Positions 54,353 to 64,000 of a stretch of DNA of 64,000 nucleotides are shown one piece after another; positions within the stretch are counted from its first letter, which is position 1, and every line of letters begins with the position of its first letter. The notes beneath the pieces are model-generated. The model ran no database searches, was not told where the DNA came from, and saw only the letters and a list, made by a program, of their open reading frames with translations. The DNA is taken from positions 335,243,131 through 335,307,130 of the forward strand of contig NC_073692.1 of assembly GCF_029784155.1 (NCBI RefSeq), given 5' to 3'. The stretch is from Uranotaenia lowii. Taxonomy: Eukaryota > Arthropoda > Insecta > Diptera > Culicidae. Made by a program: the position numbers and the translations under genes.

Positions 54353-57300
54353 GGGTGATTTGCCAATCGTTGCACAGCTAAGCACATGATTTTGGTGTTT
54401 TTGCCGTATTTTAGTCATTCCAACAGAAATCACTCGATTTTTTTCGTCGATTGCACTCTTACAGGATTGGTCAACAAGATCCAAAAGTTCAAGTCTTCGA
54501 AAAAAGTGATATGAAAATTTAAAAAATCATTTAAAACAGCTTGTCTGTGCCCAATAGTTGCACAGGCAAAATTTATGTCCTGCCTATTGTTGTCCGATTT
54601 TTTCCAATGGTTGCACATTTTGAAAACCTTCTTAAAGCTCAGTCACCATGTGGTCAAAGAGGCTGATATTTGTTACGGAAGCTTATTATGAGAACTTCTA
54701 GTTCAAATGAAATCCAATTTGGGGACGACCCCTTTTGAAGGGGGTCTTCCACATAAACCGTCCATTGCACAATGGGATTATTCGGACCAAAAATCGAAAA
54801 AAAATACGAAGCCGCCGGTTTTAGTAGTCTGGAATAGCATTTATCACACGTGAAATTTCCTCAGAAACTCAAATCTGCCACTGAATTTAACCAGAGCCAT
54901 CTGAGTGAAGTGTTATTTGACCTTATTTGCCAAGTATTGAGCTTTTTTATTTATATGTCTCACCAACATAAAATGTTGTGTCATTGAAATTCCATAGAAT
55001 AAACTGAATGGTATTTTAAACTTTTTTTAAAACGTCTATTTACTGGTGAAAGGAATAAAGGACGCGACCTGTTTGCCCCACATTACCCTTATGGAGAAGA
55101 TGTGATTTTATAAAATAATTGCGTTAGGACTTACTTTGAAATTGATCGATTTTTACATTATTAAAATCAATTTAAAGCTTAAAAATGGACTCAACCACGC
55201 CCGAAGTTTCAGATCGTTCGTCTGATTTATTGAGTATATCTTTTCAAAAATTTATTTATTTTGAATATCTTTTTCATGAAGTGGGATTATTTATAATGAA
55301 TATAACCTCTGTAGCATTTCATCAATCTTCACGAAGTTATGACTATTTATTTTTCTGAATTATAAGAGACAAATAAAGCTTCACTCAAATGTCTCCGGTC
55401 TAGTTCGACGGCTGATTAGAATTTCCGAGAAAATAGCACATGATAAGTAATATTTCGGGTCTTTCAACCTTCGACTACGAGTTTTTTTTGGGATTGAAGG
55501 TCGAAATTTTCCCAATTTACAATATTTTGACAATATTATAATCAAAAGTAAGGGGTTTGCTGTTGACATGAAATACAGTTCTTTAAGATTTGTCGTCTCG
55601 AATTTTGAGAAATAGGGGTTCTTAGGGGTCTTTAAACTCTTTGCATAAAATGTTGAGTGAATGGTCGGGATGAAGGATCTAAAAATAAATCTGATAAAAA
55701 AGTAGTCCCTCAAAGCCAAAGCAGTTTAAGTGACTTTGACACTTTTCAGATATTTCAAGTTGACTGACTTTTCAATACATAGATATGTTTTTCAACGAGT
55801 TTAATTATCTCACAACTTCAATTTTAATATTTAGATAGAAAAAAATGGAAATATGAAGTGTCTTTGGATAGAGGCTGAATTATTGAAAATCAACATAAAA
55901 TATGAAAATTCTAGGTGTAAAACAATTAATTATGAGCACAGAAATTACTAAAAAATAATAGTTAAACGTAAATATCCACTTATTCAGCAAATACATGTCA
56001 TATTAAAAGACAATCCAAGTTTTTTTCAGTTGCGCTGCATGTCATCAACAAACGTGTTCAATTTTGTAAGGGAATTTGCATGGAAGGAGAAATTTTTGCA
56101 TATGAAATCATCCAGGAATTCAAATAAGCTTGAAATGAAGTTTGTATTTGATTGGATATTGATTTAAGCTAATTTTATGCTTAATTTTTTGCTAACATGA
56201 GAAGGAGCAAAGTATTTCATGAAAAAAGTTATTAACATTTCAAAATAAAAATCGAAATCCATTAAAAAGTATTGTAAAATTGCAGGCTTCGCTTGCTGGA
56301 GCTTTCAATAATTTCATGACATGTTTTTGCGAAGGTTATATAAACTAATAAATTCATTGGCTATGCGAAACAATTGATTGCGATTTTTTATTTTCAGCTT
56401 ACGGTTAAACAGCTTTCTAATTAGCAATCATAAACACCAAAATTTAATTTTTTTTTTGAATTTTTTTTGTTCGAATAGGCTGAATAAAAAACATGGAATG
56501 TATTACAAGAACCAAAAAATATTTCAAAAATCCAAAAAATAAGTTTTTCAAACTTTCAGTTCATCTCTGGTGATTTTTGAATGAAAATTTTCATTTCCCG
56601 TACAAATTAAAAACACGTTGTGCTTTTTCATTGCTAATAAATTGCTTCCAAAGATTTTATTGCTATTTTTGGCAGTAAAGACAACCAAACAAAGTTTTTG
56701 GAGGTATATAAGTTAATAAATTTGAAATTTTCATACAAATCTTACAACGGACTTGTGTACAACAATGGGGCAAAAGGAGATTTAGCGGATCAGTTGTTGC
56801 ACGATCCTATATTTTCTTTGGTTCTGTATGGATAGAATTTTTTTTCCAAAAACATGGTGTTTAAATTGTCCAACAAACATTTCGTAAAGAAAACCGATTC
56901 GAAAAATGTTTTGTTCTGACGTAAAAGCTTAAATGCTTTAGAAGGAATCTTAAGATTTTGTTTAATAACACTAGTTTACAGCATTTTTGAACTCAGTAAA
57001 CTGAAGGTCATTTCCAATTTGAAATCGGGTGCTGAATCCGAAAATGAAATTTAAAAAAATCTCAGTAGAACCGTTTTTGAGTTATGCTCCAAATATGAAA
57101 TTTCGAAAAAATTAAAAAAGTTCTTGTACTTAGATTAAAATATCTCGGGCGGCATAACAGTAATTTGAAATCCCTCTTTTGCATATTGAAGGTAAATAAG
57201 TTTTCTATCGATCATCTGAAAATTTTTTTTTGCGTTTGACCAACAGTATTGCTAATTTTAGTGACTTTATGAGAAAAAAAATTCTAAAAAAAGCATTTTT

Positions 57301-59011
57301 TTAGAGAAAATTTTGTTTCAACGGAAGTTTTAGACTCGATGGTAGCATTTAAAAAATCTGATTTTCAATTGCGCTTGAATATCAATTTAAAACAAAGATT
57401 TCAAGTGGTTATTTATCAAAATCGGCTGAAAATTGAAGAAGTTATGGCTACTTTACCATAACTGAAATTTTTGGAGTTTTTAATTATTTAACGAACCGCA
57501 GTACACTTATCATAGTATAGGGAGAATGAAACATGATAAATCTCTTTCGCTCCAAGTCAAAATTATTTATAAGCTTACCAGAAGGTCACATGCCAAGTTT
57601 CAGGAAGATCTGACCATAGGGAGGGGTTGCTTGAGTCTCAAACGTGAATAAAATTTTGAGGTATTTTGCCCGGAAGGAACGAAAAATACTGGTCTTTCAT
57701 CAATAACTTCTTTCATCACTAGCTGATTGTTTTTTATGGTTGATTTCCTTAAAGCCTAAGTTGAGACAAATATTTCACCCGAAGACTGTAACTCGATTGG
57801 ATTTGAAACAGAAAAGTTATTGCGGTTCAAAGATTGTATTTTGGTCGAAAATTCTCGTATAATCACAATGAGTAAAAAGTACTCATTGCGTGTTGGACAA
57901 AATTTGCGGCCTTTGAACTGCAATAACTTTTCTGTTTCAAATCCAATCGAGTTACAGTCTTCGGGTGAAATATTTGTCTCAACTTAGGCTTTAAGAAAAC
58001 CAACCATAAAAAACAATCAGCTAGTGATGAAATAAGTTATTGATGAAAAACCAGTATTTTTCGTTCTTTCCGGGCAAAATACCTCAAAATTTTATTCACG
58101 TTTGAGACTCAAGCAACCCCTCCCTATGGTCAGATCTTCCTGAAACTTGGCATGTGACCTTCTGGTAAGCTTATAAATAATTTTGACTTGGAGCGAAAGA
58201 GATTTATCATGTTTCATTCTCCCTATACTATGATAAGTGTACTGCGGTTCGTTAAATAATTAAAAACTCCAAAAATTTCAGTTATGGTAAAGTAGCCATA
58301 ACTTCTTCAATTTTCAGCCGATTTCGATAAATAACCACTTGAAATCTTTGTTTCAAATTGATTTTCAAGCGCAAACAAAAATCAGATTTTTTAAATGCTA
58401 CCATCGAGTCTAAAACTTTCGTTGAAACAAAATTTTCTCTAAAAAAAATGCTTTTTTTAGAATTTTTTTTCTTATAAAGTCACTAATATCAGCAATACTG
58501 TTGGTCAAACGCAAAAAAAATTTTCAGACGATCGATAGAAAACTTATTCACCTTCAATATGCAAAAGAGGGATTTCAAATTACTGTTATGCCGCCCGAGA
58601 TATTTTAATCTAAGTACAAGAACTTTTTTAATTTTTTCGAAATTTCATATTTGGAGCATAACTCAAAAACGGTTCTACTGAGATTTTTTTGAATTTCATT
58701 TTCGAATTCAGCGCACGATTGTGCATTAAAAATGTTGGTCAGTTAATCAAGTTCACGATTTTTTTTAAATTTTGTAAACTAGTGTAATTAGCACAAAAAT
58801 GGCGCGAAAAAAACAATCAAAATTAAAACTGTCGTTAGATGCATATTTTACAGCAAAATAATATCGTAAAAGCCTCATTTCATGAGTAAACATTCCAATT
58901 AAAATGATTCAGTATTATTTTTGGGAAAAACTTAAAAAACAGCTGAAATATTGACAATTTAGGTCATTCCGTGCAACAATGGGTAAGGGGACAACGATTG
59001 GCAAATCACCC
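54353..59011. mobile_element. 4.7-kb TA-flanked element inserted in the TTAA MITE
   Basis: Ends GGGTGATTTGCCAATCGTTG and CAACGATTGGCAAATCACCC are exact 20-base inverted repeats, flanked by TA (54351-54352, 59012-59013). Comparison with the intact MITE shows a single TA at the empty site, so TA was duplicated: Tc1/mariner-type integration. The ends share further GTTGCACA / TGTGCAAC words. No transposase frame is seen in 4.6 kb. The interior includes a fragment of the ~143-bp Helitron-like unit near 54720 and the large palindrome at 57031-58712. Confidence 0.88.
57031..58712. repeat. 1.7-kb near-perfect palindrome
   Basis: Left arm about 57031-57847 and right arm about 57894-58712 are inverted copies with few differences over more than 800 bases. 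Examples are AATATCTCGGGCGGCATAAC / GTTATGCCGCCCGAGATATT and CTATAGTATGATAAGTG-type segments. The centre contains a further CAATGAGTA/TACTCATTG stem, so pairing runs almost to the middle. Part of each arm (57560-57842 and its mirror) is a diverged form of repeat R1. Noncoding. Confidence 0.92.
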
Positions 59012-59013
59012 TA

Positions 59014-59146
59014 AATGTTTTTTTAACAATGCTTTGTATAATGCAAAAAATTGGAATAGATTTGTTTGAACGATAGCTCTAGAAAAAATCGCGAAAATGG
59101 TGTTTTTGTTTACCCGTTAGATCCAACCCCCCCCCCCCTCCCCCCC
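59014..59146. mobile_element. TTAA MITE, second copy, right piece
   Basis: Continues the MITE from 54350 (AATGTTTTTTTAACAATGC, CGATAGCTCTAGAAAAAATC). It ends in a C-rich tip before TTAA at 59147-59150. Together with 53755-54350 it makes one MITE of normal length. Confidence 0.88.
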
Positions 59147-59755
59147 TTAAATGCATATTTGAATTTCTAAAACCTTTTCACAGGCAAAATACTTTTTGTC
59201 CAGAATTTTCTATTTTGAGCCGTAACAGTTTTTTGTTATTTAATTGTCTGTAAAAAAAATAGTTGTTGTTCCTTGAGTCCTTGAAATCAATTAATTATTA
59301 AGTTCTGCTGTAGCAAAGGTTTCCAAAAGATTCGAACAACATTTAAGGGACAAACATAACAAATTTTGTCAATTTATATCGCAGATGAACAAGGTCTATA
59401 TTTTAACGTTATCCTTTTGAACCTTTCTAACCTATTTAACTATTGATTTGAATCATTATTCAAGGTCTACAAATCTTCTCTTCTCACAGTAAAAAAAATT
59501 TATGTATTTTCTCGATGCATAACATTTTGAAAAAACGTTTGCTTGAAACTATCGATTTTGATCAATGATTACTTTAAATGACATTCGTTCTCAGCAGTAA
59601 AGTTTCGCAAAATGAAAATATCGACTAAATAAATTTCATCTGATTTGAATCCCTTGTTTCTGATGATTTGAAATTATTTTATAAACCTTAGGCGATGTCT
59701 TATTTTTATCACATTTAAAAGAAAAGTAATCGTTATATAATAAACTATGTTTTTG

Positions 59756-59842
59756 TAGTAATTTTGGCTATTTTCGGTCTAGGGACTCTATCAAACAACT
59801 ATGCTGATAGAATCCCTAGACCGAAAATAGCCAAAATTACTA
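59756..59842. repeat. 87-bp near-perfect hairpin
   Basis: TAGTAATTTTGGCTATTTTC and GAAAATAGCCAAAATTACTA are exact inverses. Pairing continues through GGTCTAGGGA/TCCCTAGACC and TCTATCA/TGATAGA across a ~12-base loop (one bulged position). The outermost TA on both sides would suit a tiny TA-flanked MITE. Confidence 0.9.
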
Positions 59843-61513
59843 AAAAAAACATCAATCACGGTAAAAACCATAAATTTAATAAAATTTGTTTTACACATTA
59901 CTTAAATTTCAACAGCAGCAGTTTAACTTCATGAATTTGCAACACAATAATCATTCGTAGTCATAATCATTTTACACCAAAAAAAAGTTGGAAAATGTTC
60001 AGAAAACTGATTTTCTGTAAATTAAATTAATATTGAAAACGGCTGAAATAGAAATAGTGTTGAGAAATAAATAAGACAACCACAGCTTTAGAAAAATATT
60101 TCGCAAAGCAAACTTTTCAAAATGTGCAACAAATAACAAAATTAACACAGTTAACGTTATGAAACTATCAAGTATTTCGAAAAACCACTCGACCGTAAAC
60201 ATTTTGTAGATTTTCTCACAAAACTGACCTGAGCCAATTTTTAGCTCAATTGGACTTCATTTGAGAGTGCTTCAAAGCGCTCAAAGTTTCAGAAATTCGA
60301 AAAATTGCAATTTAAGTTTTTATATCAAATGACTTGAAAATTCATGAAACAAAAACTTTCTGGAACTTAGTCGATTTTCCAAATAACGGTCGATTTTCCT
60401 TTCCAAAAAACAGTCAAAGTCCAAGGAAGTCAATTTTTTGCCAATTTTTTTTTATAGCTCGACGTTTCATTTATTTCTACACGTTGAAAAATATATTGTA
60501 CAAGAAAGAAGATTTTGGCCAATAATTATAAAAAAAAATCGTTTGAAAAAAAAAGCACGAATATATTGTTTGCAGCCCTGACTTAAAATATCGATTTAAT
60601 TAAAAACTACCATTTGATTGTAAAAAAAAGTTTTTTTTCGAATTGATCCCTAGTTTCGGACCAAATAGTAAAATTTTGGGTAAAACATTACTGAATGCTG
60701 GTGGTTTTAATTCTGCAAAGCTTAGAAGTCCAAAATAAATTAAAATAATGAATTATATTTTTCGAATAGAATAAACATACACAAATTAAACAGAAATCTT
60801 ATACAATAAAATGGAGGCTTTTTCGTTGTAAGATTATCACGTATAAACGGACGGTCTAAATTAAATAAAACTTGGTATCTGAGGGTTTTTCGGTTCAGAG
60901 ATGGTTTTTATAAAAGTTTCGAGAAGCTAACTTTCTATGAAAGGGGGGCTCCCATACAAAATCAACTTGAAATGAGACACAACTCGAACAATTTTAAGTC
61001 GATTTTCATGAAAATTATTACAGGAGCACGAAGCAATAAAGGACGTGTAAATGAAGTCAAACATTTTCCAACGATTTATTACTAAATATAGTTTACCGGG
61101 TCAGCTAATTTCATAATAAATTTACTTTAAATTCTTCTCACATCAAAAAATCCTACTTTTCTTTTCAACAAAGCACAATTTCCAGTAGCTAAATCCTGGA
61201 ATATTATCATTTTCAACTGGCACCAAATATACAAACAGTTTTTTTTATTTCCGAGGATTTCCAGAGGGCGGAATTCAGGCAACAAGTATCAAATTGGCCT
61301 AAAGTTTTCAGGACACTTGAAGTATTTTCCTTGTGGTTTCAAGAAAAAAGTTCAATGAAATATTAAAAAAACAGATTAAATCAAACTCACAATCAAAGTC
61401 GCTTGCATTTGGAATCAGATTCTTTAGATTTTTTTTTTCACTGATTATGTTCGGATGATATTTTTAATAAATTTTCCAGCGTATTTAAATACCTTTTTCC
61501 TTTTGCCGGCATA
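59843..61513. other. AT-rich intronic sequence; possible Helitron-like 3' scrap near 61100
   Basis: No gene supported. Around 60840-61115 a stretch ends ACCGGGTCAGCTAATTTC. This resembles the CAGCTAGT terminus of the Helitron-like copies, preceded by GGGGGGCTCCCATACAAAAT. Borders not defined. Confidence 0.4.
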
Positions 61514-62281
61514 TCCACGGATAGTAAAAAAAAAAAGGTTAAATTTACCGAGAACCGAAGTGATTTTTTTCCACCAATTTTTCTAGATCAATTTTAGCTT
61601 TTTTCATTCACCTAGCAAAATAGTAAATTTTAACTTTTTCACCTAGCAAAAAAGTAAATTAAACTTTTTTCACATTCACCTAGCAAAAAAGTAGATTTTA
61701 CCTTTTTCGCATTCACCTAGAAAATAGTAAATACTACCGGTTTTCCATTCACTGATTTAAAAGGTAAAAGGTCCGTCAGGTACGTTCAGGTCCGGCTTTT
61801 CCGGGACGATATCTGTAGGATGACGTGAAAAACACCTTGAAGCTCTGTGGGTCGATCTGAAACAAAAGCAAAGTATTATGAAAAGAACCAGCACAACCAA
61901 ATGATATCTAAGAAAACACTTATCATTCTGTTCCGATTTTCACATTTTGGGCACAAAGCCCAAAATGTGAAAATCCTTCCCGAACGACAAACCAGCTTGA
62001 CCTCAATAAATAAGTTTGGCAAATATTTACTTTTTTTATGAATTATTGTATAGTTTTGTTTAGCTCAATCCAGGTCAACTTCACGTCGCTACGAGGTAAG
62101 TTTTACCTTTTTTGGATTCACCTTTTTTTCTCGGTGAATTGAATCTTTTTTCCAACCTCGATTCAGGTAAATTTTACTTCGCTGTGAGGTTTCACCTCAA
62201 AGAGGTAGAAGTTCCTTTTTGGCTTTCACGCACGTTCGCCTTGCTATCTCGGTAAATTTTACCTCTTCATTATTTTCCGTG
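61514..62281. mobile_element. 0.77-kb MITE with GGTAAATTTACC-type ends
   Basis: Left CACGGATAGTAAAA...GGTTAAATTTACCGAG and right CTCGGTAAATTTTACCTC...CCGTG are inverted copies. The interior has a degenerate tandem block (61605-61750) and further GGTAAATTTTACTTCG-like motifs near 62165. No ORF of note. Confidence 0.68.
61605..61750 (+). repeat. Minisatellite of CACCTAGCAAAAAAGTAAAT units
   Basis: Four degenerate units of about 35-50 bases, each with ATTCACCTAGCAAAAAAGTA and TTTAACTTTTTC-like parts. Lies inside the 61514-62281 element. Confidence 0.75.
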
Positions 62282-62389
62282 TCGTTTTTAAATCACACGT
62301 TTCTTATAATAGACTGAATTTTGGTTTGAAAGCAGAACAATTTTTATATCCACTAATAAAAAAAATAGTGTTCTTCAACACTCGGCAAC

Positions 62390-62500
62390 ATGAACTGTGA
62401 TTTCGGTTGATGAGACTTGTTTATGTTTACATTTTGGTTACTTAAAGTCTCCCATACATGTCGGGAGACTTGAGACATGCATCTATTCGTCTTGTTCAAG
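62390..62500. repeat. Partial copy of the 39232-39422 MITE
   Basis: GAACTGTGATTTCGGTTGAT, GAGACTT and AGTCTCCCATACATGTCGGG are shared with the complete element. The right terminal part is missing or diverged. Confidence 0.55.
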
Positions 62501-63227
62501 ATATAAACATACGTTGATGTGACGGGGCCTCCCAGGAAATACACCCGTCACCCGAATATGGGTCCCATGGCAACGAACGTGTTAACCCGTTAGCGTCATT
62601 CTAATTTCATTCGTCCTCTGTTAGGGTCATTCATTCTCGAACCAAACTCCTGTTTTATTTGAATCAGAGAAGTTTTTTTTTGAAAAAAAAATTTTTTTGA
62701 AAAGAAAGAATTAGTTTTTTTTAAAAACAATATTTTTGGTCTTCGATGTGAAACAAATTCTTTGATTGTAAATAAATGGTTAAATTGCTTATCTGTTTGG
62801 AAAACAAGAAAACTTTTTCCAACCAAAGAAAATTGTTTTTAATTCAAAGAAATGATTTCTTTTAATAAAAACTGCAGTTTTTGATTCAAAAGATATTTTG
62901 ATTTGACTTGCGATAAGAATAAAAAATTGAATCAAAATGTGAATCTGAATAAGCTATGAGAGGATTCAGGATGTGTAGGTGTTTATTAAGAATTTAATAC
63001 TGAAAATTTTCTGCAAGTGCTTGCATTTTCACAGGACCACGGCCGACGGATGATTTTTTCAAGTTCCTGTTGTTCTTGTTTAATTTTTTTGTGTTCCTAT
63101 GTTTAATTTGTCTGTGAATAAAAATCCATTAAAGCTTTTAAACAATTTAAATCAAGAGAAAATATTTCTTCCAATTGAATTAAATAGAAAATCTTTAAAT
63201 GAATTTATGCTCTAAGGTATCATAAAA
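62501..63227. other. AT-rich intronic sequence
   Basis: No coding or repeat feature supported. Confidence 0.4.
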
Positions 63228-63948
63228 CGGGGTAACTTTGATCACCGGAGTAACTTTGACCAACAATAAATTTTTCCATATTATCATCAATAACTCAGCC
63301 TATAGTTTGAATTTTTGAAAACTGTTTTCTACCTTGGAAAGCCTATTATATAAGTATCAAATATGCAAAATTTGGTTTGAATTTGAAAGTTTTTTTTGTA
63401 TGTAAAAATGTAATTTCAAAATCCTAAAATACCTATTTTTTCAAGGCTCGCAAACAAACAGCTCTCCTGATGATACCAAAAAGTACTTAGAAGCAAATGG
63501 TTTGTCGAATGTGAACGAACAATTTTTTTCTTTGTATATGTACAGTTATAGTGCTGTTTTTATAGTCATTAAATGTTAATTTTTTTAAATTTAAAAATTA
63601 AGGACATTTTCCTAAAGTAAGCCCGTATTGGAAAAATGGATAGGAAACCTATCAACTGGAAAACTTTGAAGAAAAAATGAAAATGAAAATAGTGGCAGGG
63701 CCTAGGAGTATGTGTGATTTGTATTTTGAAGCTGAGACTATTTAGTAATTGTTATAATTTTTGCCCCTAAATGTATTCACCATCATTGTTATTTTTTCGA
63801 TTAAAAATGTTTTTAAAAGAAAACGTTAAATAGCAAAGCAAAATGGATAAACTAGCATTTGTAAATAGTATGAAGGTGTTTTGTATCTTTTATGATCAAT
63901 AAAACTTGATAAAACCGTCAAAATCCAGACTGATCAATGTAACCCCAA
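63228..63948. mobile_element. MITE-like element with GGGGTAACTTTGATCA ends
   Basis: Left CGGGGTAACTTTGATCACCG and right TGATCAATGTAACCCCAAAG are inverted imperfect copies about 700 bases apart. An internal GGAGTAACTTTGACC repeats the tip motif. The target duplication is not clear. Noncoding. Confidence 0.55.
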
Positions 63949-64000
63949 AGCATCAAACTCTGAACAGAGACGGAATCGATATTTATATCGAATTTAAAGA

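Noticed and set aside
55381..55719. 112-codon minus-strand frame inside the TA element as a transposase
   Set aside because: No helix-turn-helix or DDE pattern; composition like the surrounding AT-rich DNA.

Overview
The window looks like nuclear DNA of a dipteran, most likely a culicine mosquito. The grounds are GT-AG exons of an arthropod alpha-catulin gene separated by very large introns, a Juan/Jockey-type LINE, a Penelope-type GIY-YIG endonuclease, a mosquito-type mariner transposase remnant, tRNA-derived SINEs and a dense layer of short terminal-inverted-repeat elements. The genus cannot be told from the sequence. There is no operon, CRISPR array, rRNA or functional tRNA gene.

The only host gene I can support is alpha-catulin (vinculin/alpha-catenin superfamily), on the + strand. 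Eight exons are visible: 10780-10967, 11149-11254, 32124-32227, 32338-32484, 42391-42768, 42836-43267, 43333-43620 and 44019-44185. All join in phase and give about 603 residues. The N-terminal exon(s) and the C-terminal exon(s) are missing. The introns are 181, 20869, 110, 9906, 67, 65 and 398 bases, followed by an open intron of more than 19.8 kb reaching the window end. Most of the other DNA is mobile-element sequence inserted upstream of, or inside, these introns.

Region by region: (a) 1-7000 holds a decayed Rad23-like pseudogene split by a 4.8-kb foldback element. That element has an 8-bp target duplication, and its arms are head-to-head arrays of a 129-bp repeat meeting at a 6-nt loop. 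(b) 7000-10780 has a small TA-flanked element and a mariner transposase remnant. (c) Intron 2 (11255-32123) is a stack of inverted-repeat elements. It includes a 3.4-kb element whose ends read CACAGTG with a possible 5-bp target duplication (Transib-like), a Helitron-like copy nested in another element, and a TTAA-flanked MITE nested in a hAT-like element. (d) Intron 4 (32485-42390) holds an RTE-like LINE with an internal deletion and a 2.1-kb TA-flanked element with ~480-bp inverted ends. (e) The last intron (44186 onward) holds a Penelope endonuclease unit nested in a second Helitron-like copy, a SINE and a hAT-like element inserted into the same 8-bp word, and a complete LINE with two open ORFs and a 13-bp target duplication. 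It also holds a three-layer nest (TTAA MITE, then TA element, then 1.7-kb palindrome) and several MITEs.

Long inverted structure is the theme of the window: at least six separate loci could fold into long hairpins. The foldback element with satellite arms is the strongest candidate for something not previously described. Family names for the mobile elements rest on target-site duplications, terminal motifs and short protein similarities read by eye, so they are weaker than the structural facts.
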